13,042 nucleotides of DNA from Patescibacteria group bacterium (GTDB lineage Bacteria; Patescibacteriota; Gracilibacteria; UM-FILTER-43-11): NCBI GenBank assembly GCA_029260955.1, contig JAJDCF010000084.1, forward strand, positions 1-13,042, read 5' to 3'. The notes below the pieces were generated by a model, which searched no databases, was not told the DNA's origin, and worked only from the letters and a program-made list of their open reading frames with translations. The translations under genes and the position numbers were made by a program. Below, one piece after another: positions 6,004-11,529 of this stretch (position 1 is its first letter; every line of letters begins with the position of its first letter).

Positions 6004-8781
6004 ATGCCGGTCAAAAATCCAAAAAAATATTTCTACCAAATTTCGGCCAAAGAATCAGTCCGGAAGCTAAAAACTGACGGCAAAAAAGGCCTTACGAAGG
6101 CAGAGGCTAAAAAAAGATTGGCAGAATATGGCCCCAACGAACTAAAGGCGGGCAAACGTCGGCCCATGGTCTTTCGATTTTTCGACCAATTCAAAGATCT
6201 CCTTATCGTCGTACTGATCATCGCCGCACTGCTGGCCTACTATTTGGATGACTTTCGCGGTGGCACCATTCTTCTGGTTATCGTCTTTGTGAACGCCATC
6301 ATCGGTTTTTATCAGGAATATAAGGCTGAAAAAATCCTGGATTCCCTCAAAAAGATAATTCGAGCCAAGGCCATCGTGATCCGAGACGGAAGAGAGATGG
6401 AAATAGATCAATCCGATCTGGTTCCCGGAGATCTGGTTTTTTTAGAAGAAGGCAGTTCAGTTCCAGCCGACATACGCCTGATACGTACCACCAACTTCAG
6501 CACTAACGACTTTGTGCTAACGGGTGAATCAGTTCCTCAAGAAAAGTTTGCGGACTTGGTGATTGGCAAAGAAACTACTCTAACCAACCAGGACAACTTG
6601 GTATTTATGGGGCTTACTGTAGCCAGGGGGAACGCTTACGGAATTGTTTATGGAACAGGTATGAATACAGCAATCGGCCGTATCGCCAAACAAACCGAAA
6701 CCATCCATCACGACCTTTCGCCACTTCAGCGAGAGATCAATATTCTGGCAAAATCCCTTACCAAAATCGCGGGGGTAATCGCTCTTTCTTTATTTGTTAT
6801 CAACTTCTTTTTAAACGTCGACGCCTCCGAAAACATTCGCCTGACCATTCAACTCAGCATCCTTTTTGCTGTAACTGTGGCAGCGGCTTGTGTGCCACAG
6901 GGACTTCCTGCCCAGATTTCAGTCGCACTCAGCTTGGGGGTAGGACGATTAGCCAGAAAGAAGGCTGTCGTTAAAAAGCTCTCTTCCGTCGAAACCCTTG
7001 GTTCTACAACGGTCATTTGCTCCGACAAAACCGGCACGTTGACCAAAAATGAGATGACTATAACTCACTGTGTCACGATCGACTGTGAAACAACGGCAGG
7101 TTGCAGAGTGCGCACCTTTGAAGTTACGGGCGATGGCTATAATCCCAAAGGGCAAGTAAAAGAAGGTAATAAAAAAATTGGCCCCATTAGCTTGGCGGCC
7201 CTAAAGCAGTTCTTCGAAGACGGTTTTCTGGCTAGTAATGGCCGTGTTATGCCACCCGACAAAAATCATCGAGGCTGGTATGCCATTGGTGATCCTACCG
7301 AGGCTGCCTTCACTCCGCTTGTAATGAAAATAGGGTTTGAGCCAGCTGATCTAGACAAAAGATACCCACTTTTTGCCGAACTTCCCTTCGATTCCGAACG
7401 CAAGCGTATGACCATCATTCGCCAGCACAAGGGCAAGAAGATTAGTTACATGAAAGGCGCACTAGAAAGCGTATTGGAGGTCTGCAGCAATGTAAAATTA
7501 TCCAACAAAATTATTCCGCTTACGCCTCACATGCGTCGAGCAATTTTGAAGAAGGGCGAGGAGTTCAGTAGCCAGGCTTTGCGTGTTATTTCTTTGGCTT
7601 ATCGGGATTTTCCAAAAGACAGCAAAGAGTTTTCTATTAAGGAATCCGAAAAAGGCTTCATTTTTGCAGGTTTTGTGGCAATGATGGACCCACCTCGCAC
7701 AGGCGTCAAAGAGGCCATCGCTAATGTATATAAAGGAGGTATGCGCGTGATGATGATAACGGGTGATAATGCCGTCACAGCCAAGGCTATCGCCGAGAGA
7801 ATAGGTATGAAGTACAACCACGATGAGTTACCGGTGTACAGTGGTGATCAAATCAAGGCGTTGAGTGACAAAGGGCTGATGAAGATCCTACAAGCCCGCT
7901 CCATCATTTTTTCTCGCGTGTCACCACAAGACAAATATCGCCTGGTCACACTGCTCAAGCATATGGGTGAAGTAGTGGCTGTAACCGGTGACGGGGTCAA
8001 TGACACGCTCAGCTTAAAGCGTTCCGACATCGGTGTAGCAATGGGCAAAATGGGCTCTGAGGTGGCCAAGGAAGCTTCTGACATTGTTCTGCTGGACGAC
8101 AACTTCAGCACACTGACACTTGCTATTGCCGAGGGACGGACGATTTTTGCGAACCTGAAACACACCATCTTATCCTCCATCACCTCGAACAACGGCGAGC
8201 TAGCGTGCGTGCTTCTGGGCTTTGTAGGCATTGCTTTTGGCCTGCCCGCACCCATCACGGCTGTGCAGATTCTGGCTATCGATTTAGTTGGCGAAATGCT
8301 GCCCCTTACGGCCATAACTTTTGACCCACCAGAAGAAACTTTGATGGAAAAACCGCCACGTAATCTGAAAGATCACATCATAAATCGACGCAGCTACCTG
8401 AACCTCATCTTCTACGGTTTCTGGATGGGTGCCGCCGGATTCTTTAGCTTCTTTATGGTTTACAAGTTTGGTTCAGGCACCGTAGAATCTGGTCGTGCCG
8501 CAGCCTACACAGGTATTATATTCTGTCAGTTTATGAACATTTTGAGCCGCCGAACTGAGCGCACGATTTTTACCCGCCATCTGTTTAGCAACCTTTATCT
8601 GTGGGGCTCTTTTGTCATTTCGCTCGTCGCTATTTCTCTTTTAATCTACATACCCTCAATCTCAATCTGGTTTGGATTTGATAGTCTTGCCACGAGTGAT
8701 CTAATATACCCTGTCATAGGGGCTGCAGCTTTCTTGCTGTTGCACGAACTAGGTAAGGCCTTCAACTTCTTACGACCTTAA
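6004..8781 (+). CDS. P-type cation-transporting ATPase, P2 (Ca2+/Na+-type) architecture with altered ion site
   Basis: 925 residues, a complete P2-type ATPase of the inner membrane that couples ATP hydrolysis to cation transport. In order: N-terminal cation-ATPase domain (about 8-80), TM1-2 (about 65-105), actuator loop TGES (173-176), TM3-4 (about 250-315), phosphorylation motif DKTGTLT with Asp341, nucleotide-binding KGA (Lys484), hinge TGDGVND (661-667), then six C-terminal TMs (about 715-918). Transport-site residues differ from the calcium pump SERCA. TM4 reads PQGLP (298-302) instead of PEGLP. TM6 reads AIDLVGEMLP, giving Asp760, Gly763 and Glu764 where SERCA has Asn796, Thr799 and Asp800. 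TM5 keeps Glu732 (NNGE). TM8 contains CQFMN, nearer to the Na,K-ATPase QWAD than to SERCA's glutamate. The ion is therefore uncertain; calcium should not be assumed. Its 3' end overlaps the convergent HAD-like gene by 12 bp. Confidence 0.95.
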   Translation: MPVKNPKKYFYQISAKESVRKLKTDGKKGLTKAEAKKRLAEYGPNELKAGKRRPMVFRFFDQFKDLLIVVLIIAALLAYYLDDFRGGTILLVIVFVNAIIGFYQEYKAEKILDSLKKIIRAKAIVIRDGREMEIDQSDLVPGDLVFLEEGSSVPADIRLIRTTNFSTNDFVLTGESVPQEKFADLVIGKETTLTNQDNLVFMGLTVARGNAYGIVYGTGMNTAIGRIAKQTETIHHDLSPLQREINILAKSLTKIAGVIALSLFVINFFLNVDASENIRLTIQLSILFAVTVAAACVPQGLPAQISVALSLGVGRLARKKAVVKKLSSVETLGSTTVICSDKTGTLTKNEMTITHCVTIDCETTAGCRVRTFEVTGDGYNPKGQVKEGNKKIGPISLAALKQFFEDGFLASNGRVMPPDKNHRGWYAIGDPTEAAFTPLVMKIGFEPADLDKRYPLFAELPFDSERKRMTIIRQHKGKKISYMKGALESVLEVCSNVKLSNKIIPLTPHMRRAILKKGEEFSSQALRVISLAYRDFPKDSKEFSIKESEKGFIFAGFVAMMDPPRTGVKEAIANVYKGGMRVMMITGDNAVTAKAIAERIGMKYNHDELPVYSGDQIKALSDKGLMKILQARSIIFSRVSPQDKYRLVTLLKHMGEVVAVTGDGVNDTLSLKRSDIGVAMGKMGSEVAKEASDIVLLDDNFSTLTLAIAEGRTIFANLKHTILSSITSNNGELACVLLGFVGIAFGLPAPITAVQILAIDLVGEMLPLTAITFDPPEETLMEKPPRNLKDHIINRRSYLNLIFYGFWMGAAGFFSFFMVYKFGSGTVESGRAAAYTGIIFCQFMNILSRRTERTIFTRHLFSNLYLWGSFVISLVAISLLIYIPSISIWFGFDSLATSDLIYPVIGAAAFLLLHELGKAFNFLRP

Positions 8782-9210
8782 GATTACCGACTCGAGTTCG
8801 CTTAGCTCATGTATCACATGATCTGGTTTTTCGATATCCAGCTCAGGTTCTTCATCTTTAAATTTTCCATTCTTGAGCCAAATGGTTGTCATATCGCATT
8901 CATTTCCAAAGCGAATTTCCTTTTTCACTCTATCACCAACAACGAAGAAAACAGTTTTTTCTGCACATTCATTCATTGCATCAATAAAATCGTCCTTCGT
9001 TTTTTCAGGATGAACAATAATTTTCTTAAAGAAGTGTTCAATATTAAGATCCTTAATCTGATTTTTTCTATCAATTCCACCTTTCGCCACAAGGAACAAT
9101 ACAAAGCCAGCATCCTTATATTTTTGCAGAATCTCCAAAGAACCAGGAAAGACAATCCCTTCTTCGGGATTATAAATGGTTCTGTTGTAATCAAAAATTA
9201 TAGATTTCAT
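8770..9210 (-). CDS. HAD-like phosphatase-fold protein with altered catalytic motifs
   Basis: 146 residues when started at ATG 9210 (MKSIIFDYNRT). The open frame runs back to 9288, but the best promoter has its -10 at 9232-9227, over the next upstream ATG (9228), and a predicted start near 9220, which favours 9210. HAD motif I is present as D7-Y-N9-R-T11. The nucleophile Asp7 is kept, but the second Asp, normally the general acid, is Asn. Motif II falls in LFLVAKGG, with Ala where Thr or Ser is usual. A Lys near 70-72 (HPEKTK) and GDRVKKE (92-98) represent motifs III and IV. With no large cap domain it is a minimal HAD. The loss of the general acid suggests weak, different or no phosphatase activity; the same Asn may be normal in its own subfamily. 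The substrate is unknown. There is no Shine-Dalgarno. Confidence 0.82.
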   Translation of the reverse strand: MKSIIFDYNRTIYNPEEGIVFPGSLEILQKYKDAGFVLFLVAKGGIDRKNQIKDLNIEHFFKKIIVHPEKTKDDFIDAMNECAEKTVFFVVGDRVKKEIRFGNECDMTTIWLKNGKFKDEEPELDIEKPDHVIHELSELESVILRS

Positions 9211-9226
9211 ATTGTGTGTGATTTCC

Positions 9227-9255
9227 ATTGTATTACTCCCGAAGGCCACTCGCAA
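9227..9255 (-). promoter_or_regulatory. Putative promoter of the HAD-like gene
   Basis: On the minus strand TTGCGA (9255-9250), 17-bp spacer, TACAAT (9232-9227). The predicted start near 9220 leaves a leader of about 10 nt before ATG 9210. The -35 is a 4/6 match. Confidence 0.5.
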
Positions 9256-9257
9256 AT

Positions 9258-9287
9258 TTGACCCACACAGGTAGTGGTGACTATACA
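9258..9287 (+). promoter_or_regulatory. Possible rightward promoter of a hairpin-rich RNA
   Basis: TTGACC (9258-9263), 18-bp spacer, TATACA (9282-9287), back to back with the HAD promoter. There is no rightward gene before mtaB, but a run of hairpins and a terminator-like structure follow. The hexamers are 5/6 and 4/6 matches, so this is moderate evidence only. Confidence 0.35.
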
Positions 9288-9294
9288 TTGAAAT

Positions 9295-9487
9295 GCACTT
9301 CTATGGGTAAGATTTGCTAGTGGTGCAGAAGAGTCTACTGGGGCCAATTAGAAAAAACAGAGGGCAGGAAGATAGTATTAACATCTACGCGCCCCCTGTT
9401 GGGGTAGGGACCGATACAAAGCCCGATCCCATACAACGAGCAAGCTCGTCATACACAGCTCTTCTGAGAGCGCTTTTGTTATTATTA
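9295..9487 (+). ncRNA. Candidate structured small RNA between the HAD-like gene and the tRNA
   Basis: This segment has no supportable ORF but is rich in stem-loops: CCCC/GGGG with loop TGTT (9393-9404), a 7-bp stem GGGACCG/CGATCCC (9407-9430), ACGAGC/GCTCGT with a 2-nt loop (9436-9449), and GCTCT/AGAGC (9458-9471). The last is followed by GCTTTTGTTATTATT, resembling an intrinsic terminator. A plausible rightward promoter lies just upstream. The stems also fold on the minus strand, where this DNA is the trailer of the tRNA gene, so the transcribed strand is uncertain. It matches no RNA family I know. Confidence 0.35.
9458..9487 (+). terminator. Possible intrinsic terminator reading right
   Basis: Stem GCTCT/AGAGC (9458-9462 with 9467-9471), loop TCTG, then GC and a T-rich tail TTTTGTTATTATT. 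The stem is short and the T-run is broken, so it is moderate. It would end a rightward RNA before the convergent tRNA gene. Confidence 0.4.
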
Positions 9488-9505
9488 CGCCGCAGTTTAA
9501 AGCCG

Positions 9506-9619
9506 TGGTCGATCCCAGTGGACTTGAACCACCGACCTTCGATTGTAACCTTCTCGTTCCGGAACATGAAACATGTGCCAAAGCCACAATCGACGCTCTA
9601 CCAACTGAGCTAAGGACCG
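9506..9619 (-). tRNA. tRNA gene of alanine type with a 38-nt expansion of the anticodon arm
   Basis: 114 nt including an encoded CCA (9508-9506). The acceptor is CGGTCCT paired with GGGATCG, which puts a G3-U70 wobble next to discriminator A73; these are the classic AlaRS identity elements. The rest of the core is canonical: T8, D-stem GCTC/GAGC with A14 and G18G19, G15-C48, variable loop AGGTC, T-arm GGTGG-TTCAAGT-CCACT. Between G26 and the variable loop there are 55 nt instead of 17. They form a 5-bp anticodon stem (TCGAT/ATCGA) that continues without a break into a helix of about 14 pairs with wobbles (9593-9580 with 9552-9539), capped by 27 nt that include a small ACATG/CATGT hairpin. No 7-nt loop with T33 is present. 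The only alanine-like anticodon is GGC at 9579-9577, flanked by T and A, in the expanded tip. It could be an intron-bearing tRNA-Ala(GGC), a non-decoding alanine acceptor or a pseudogene. Confidence 0.85.
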
Positions 9620-9629
9620 TCGGTGTGAT

Positions 9630-9658
9630 ATAGTAATCGGGCTTTATTTTGAAGTCAA
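9630..9658 (-). promoter_or_regulatory. Promoter of the anomalous tRNA gene
   Basis: On the minus strand TTGACT (9658-9653), 17-bp spacer, TACTAT (9635-9630). The start point is predicted near 9623, only about 4 nt before tRNA position 1 at 9619, which is typical placement. It argues that the tRNA locus is transcribed in its own right. The -35 box is 7 bp from the divergent mtaB start codon. Confidence 0.65.
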
Positions 9659-9664
9659 ATTTTC

Positions 9665-10909
9665 ATGAAAATAGCACTGGGAATGACCGGCTGTAAAAAC
9701 AATCGTTACGAACTCGATCAGGTACTTAAATGGGCCATCAAAAACAAGATACCGGTCGTTAAAGAATCCGATGCCGATTTTGCTGTGATCAACACCTGTA
9801 CTGTCACTTCTATTGCCGATAAAAAGTCCCGCCAGTTGGTTCGCCGAACCAAAAACAACAACCCCGGACTCAAGACCATCGTATTTGGCTGTGCTGCTCG
9901 CATGCAAAAAAAGACCTTCGAAAAGATCATGGAAGTCGACGTACTTCTCGATAACATGCAGGAGGTTATCAAGCACCTGGAATCCAACATTGGCGACATG
10001 AAAAAGTGTGACGATACAAGCTTGGTTGCTTCGGGCGCAGATTTTACTCGTTGTCGCGCTTTGGTGCAGATTCAGGATGGATGTGATAACTTTTGTTCCT
10101 ACTGCATCATTGCTCCAGCTCGAGGAAAGTCAAAGAACAGGTCGCAAGAAGACATCATCGACGAAATCAATGAGCACGTAGCCCACGGTTTTAACGAAGT
10201 TGTGCTAACAGGCATCAACATCGGTGCATATGGTGCCAGCTTGACCACCAAGCCCGAAGAAAATAAGTTTGCCGAACTTCTCGAAGCCATTTTTAAACAG
10301 ACCAAACTTAAAAGACTTCGCGCCAGCTCGCTTGGCCCAGAGTTTTTTAACGAAAAATGGTACGAGGTCATGAAAAACCCTCGTTTCTCTCGTCACCTGC
10401 ATCTATCCATCCAATCAGGTTCCAATGTGGTGCTAAAAAGGATGCGGCGGAACTACAGCGTCGAGAAAGTCGCGGACGTCATCAAAAGGCTTCGCGAAAT
10501 TTCACCTGACATTGCCATTACCACCGACATAATTATGGGCTTCCCCAGTGAAACTGAAGAAGAGTTTGAAGAAACAGTGAAGTTCGTCAAAGACAATAAA
10601 CTAGCAAAGGCCCATATCTTCCCTTATTCCGAACGCCAGAATACCCTGGCAGCTAAAATGGAGCAGGTTCCGGTCGAAGTCAGGCGCAAGCGGGCTAAAA
10701 AGCTCCAAGAAGTCGCTGATGAGTGCCGCCATGAGTTCATCCAAAGCCAGCTCGGCAAAAAAGCCGAAGTCTTGTGGGAATTACCACGCATACCGGGTTG
10801 GTCCGAAGGCATGACCGACAATTACATCAAAGTGCGTGTAAAGGAACCTCGCATGTCAAAAAGCATCAGTACCGAAATACTGACGAAGCAAAATGTAGTA
10901 TTTGATTAG
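9665..10909 (+). CDS. mtaB: tRNA (t6A37) methylthiotransferase MtaB
   Basis: 414 residues, complete. It is a radical-SAM enzyme of the MiaB/RimO/MtaB family that adds a methylthio group to N6-threonylcarbamoyl-A37 in tRNAs reading ANN codons; cytosolic, with two 4Fe-4S clusters. The N-terminal UPF0004 domain carries cluster ligands Cys10, Cys45 and Cys76; the NTCTVTSIADKKSRQ stretch (43-57) is characteristic of MtaB rather than MiaB. The radical-SAM motif CDNFCSYC supplies Cys140, Cys144 and Cys147. The C-terminus (about 370-407) is TRAM-like, with GMTDNYIKV as in MtaB proteins. The gene is divergent from the odd tRNA gene and its start is 45 nt from that tRNA's 5' end. No Shine-Dalgarno and no convincing own promoter are seen; a TATAGT at 9629-9634 lacks a good -35. 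No U-tract terminator follows, only hairpins. Confidence 0.95.
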   Translation: MKIALGMTGCKNNRYELDQVLKWAIKNKIPVVKESDADFAVINTCTVTSIADKKSRQLVRRTKNNNPGLKTIVFGCAARMQKKTFEKIMEVDVLLDNMQEVIKHLESNIGDMKKCDDTSLVASGADFTRCRALVQIQDGCDNFCSYCIIAPARGKSKNRSQEDIIDEINEHVAHGFNEVVLTGINIGAYGASLTTKPEENKFAELLEAIFKQTKLKRLRASSLGPEFFNEKWYEVMKNPRFSRHLHLSIQSGSNVVLKRMRRNYSVEKVADVIKRLREISPDIAITTDIIMGFPSETEEEFEETVKFVKDNKLAKAHIFPYSERQNTLAAKMEQVPVEVRRKRAKKLQEVADECRHEFIQSQLGKKAEVLWELPRIPGWSEGMTDNYIKVRVKEPRMSKSISTEILTKQNVVFD

Positions 10910-10915
10910 GTTTTT

Positions 10916-11006
10916 GCTCCGCCGTCAGTCTCAGTCGAGACATCGGGCGGAGCGAGTGTGGTAGGTCGGCCATCTGGCCTCCTGGGAGGGCGGATCGTCA
11001 TCCGCC
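10916..11006. repeat. Cluster of intergenic stem-loops after mtaB
   Basis: Three inverted repeats in a row. The first is GCTCCGCC (10916-10923) with GGCGGAGC (10946-10953), enclosing GTCTC/GAGAC. The second is GGCC-ATCT-GGCC (10968-10979). The third is GGCGGAT-CGTC-ATCCGCC (10989-11006). The last two are flanked by GTAGG (10961) and GGGTAG (11008-11013). No U-tract follows on either strand, so they are not plain intrinsic terminators. The style is that of REP-like or miniature intergenic repeats, but only one copy is visible here. Confidence 0.6.
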
Positions 11007-11023
11007 AGGGTAGTATTGCGCTC

Positions 11024-11203
11024 TCAGCGCCTATTCCTCTTCGAACGTTTTTTCTTGCCATTGCCCTTTGCTTGCAAGCGTAGGGCCGTAGCTACCAACT
11101 TCGGTGTGGGAACATCTTTGGTCACAGTTCGTGTGCCGGCAAAGATGCCACTCCTTCTTCTGTCGCATCTTTCGATGACCCTGATCGCTTCGTCCCGTGT
11201 CAT
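11024..11203 (-). CDS. Small basic protein, 59 residues, unknown function
   Basis: I do not recognise it. The frame is open from 11320, but the start is best placed at ATG 11203 because AGGAGG (11219-11214) lies 10 nt upstream, the only strong Shine-Dalgarno in the window. The product is MTRDEAIRVIERCDRRRSGIFAG followed by a Thr/Val-rich middle and a very basic tail ending KKKRSKRNRR, so nucleic-acid binding is possible but only inferred. There is no membrane segment. An extended -10 (TGG-TATTAT, 11252-11247) lies 44 nt upstream without a good -35. The leader would carry a small hairpin GGTGC-TTTT-GCACC (11235-11222) immediately before the Shine-Dalgarno. The TGA stop is buried in a GCGCT/AGCGC hairpin (11018-11030). 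Its strand and signals differ from the flanking genes, so it may be an acquisition. It could also be a chance ORF. Confidence 0.5.
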   Translation of the reverse strand: MTRDEAIRVIERCDRRRSGIFAGTRTVTKDVPTPKLVATALRLQAKGNGKKKRSKRNRR

Positions 11204-11213
11204 GCTCGAGCTT

Positions 11214-11252
11214 CCTCCTGCGGTGCAAAAGCACCATGTTTGAGAGATAATA
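11214..11252 (-). promoter_or_regulatory. Extended -10, leader hairpin and Shine-Dalgarno of the 59-codon ORF
   Basis: On the minus strand TGTGGTATTAT ends at 11247, then a leader with hairpin GGTGC-TTTT-GCACC, then AGGAGG at 11219-11214. The 11-base -10 region is identical to that of lepA. No -35 match is found at 16-17 bp. Confidence 0.45.
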
Positions 11253-11318
11253 CCACAGGCCTTGCATGCTAGGTTTAACTTGCAAAAGCCTGAAGTGTTA
11301 CCAGTGCTGTAAATGATC

Positions 11319-11346
11319 AAAAAAAATCCGCCTGGCTTGTGGCGGA
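11319..11346 (-). terminator. Strong intrinsic terminator
   Basis: On the minus strand TCCGCC-ACAAGCCA-GGCGGA (11346-11327) is followed directly by eight T (11326-11319). It is the clearest intrinsic terminator in the window, and no leftward protein gene lies upstream of it before perM's promoter region. Confidence 0.85.
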
Positions 11347-11452
11347 AGGTAGTTCTTTGGAAATCTTTATATGAAACTACGCGCCACAGAGTGGGTTAAT
11401 GACTAGAAACCAACGGAGCATAGGATAATTGGACATTTCTTGTAGTTTACGC
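11319..11452 (-). ncRNA. Candidate small RNA, about 134 nt, bounded by a consensus promoter and an intrinsic terminator
   Basis: A leftward transcript would start near 11452 (7 nt after a perfect promoter) and end in the U-tract at 11326-11319. It contains no supportable ORF. Internal pairing is visible: AAACTAC (11448-11442) with GTAGTTT lower down, a CCAC-TCT-GTGG hairpin, and GTTGGTT with AACCCAC (one mismatch). I could not match it to 6S RNA, SRP RNA, tmRNA, RNase P or a known riboswitch. It ends 115 nt before the 59-codon ORF start on the same strand, so it could be an independent sRNA or an attenuated leader whose read-through reaches that ORF. Confidence 0.6.
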
Positions 11453-11457
11453 TTCCC

Positions 11458-11485
11458 ATTATATTTACTTAAACCTTTTTGTCAA
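11458..11485 (-). promoter_or_regulatory. Perfect consensus promoter of the orphan RNA
   Basis: On the minus strand TTGACA (11485-11480), 16-bp spacer, TATAAT (11463-11458): 12 of 12 bases match. It overlaps the oppositely directed perM promoter almost completely, so the two should compete for polymerase. Confidence 0.8.
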
Positions 11486-11492
11486 GTATAAT
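11464..11492 (+). promoter_or_regulatory. Putative promoter of the PerM-like gene
   Basis: TTTACT (11464-11469), 17-bp spacer, TATAAT (11487-11492). The start near 11499 gives a leader of about 30 nt. The -10 is perfect and the -35 is 4/6. It lies within the divergent orphan-RNA promoter. Confidence 0.55.
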
Positions 11493-11529
11493 TCCAAGCG
11501 TTGAGAAATAAAAAATTAAATATTTTCCC

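Noticed and set aside
7848..8315. 155-codon leftward frame inside the ATPase
   Set aside because: Shadow of the conserved hinge and TM5-6 region; serine-rich low-quality translation and no start signals.
8809..9261. 150-codon rightward frame opposite the HAD-like gene
   Set aside because: The leftward frame has recognisable HAD motifs and a promoter; the rightward product is Phe/Ile-rich shadow translation.
9539..9593. Group I intron in the tRNA
   Set aside because: Only 38 extra nt, far too short for a self-splicing group I core.
9314..9613. Open frames of 60-99 codons across the tRNA and hairpins
   Set aside because: They run through a tRNA gene with canonical core structure, which accounts for the sequence better.
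9424..9619. tmRNA, because of the alanine acceptor with G-U pair
   Set aside because: The D-arm is complete and contiguous with the acceptor, the length is only 114 nt, and there is no tag ORF or pseudoknot string between the ends.
11204..11320. Longer N-terminus (98 codons) for the small basic protein
   Set aside because: The extension reads through the -10 box, hairpin and Shine-Dalgarno; AGGAGG 10 nt before ATG 11203 gives the better start.
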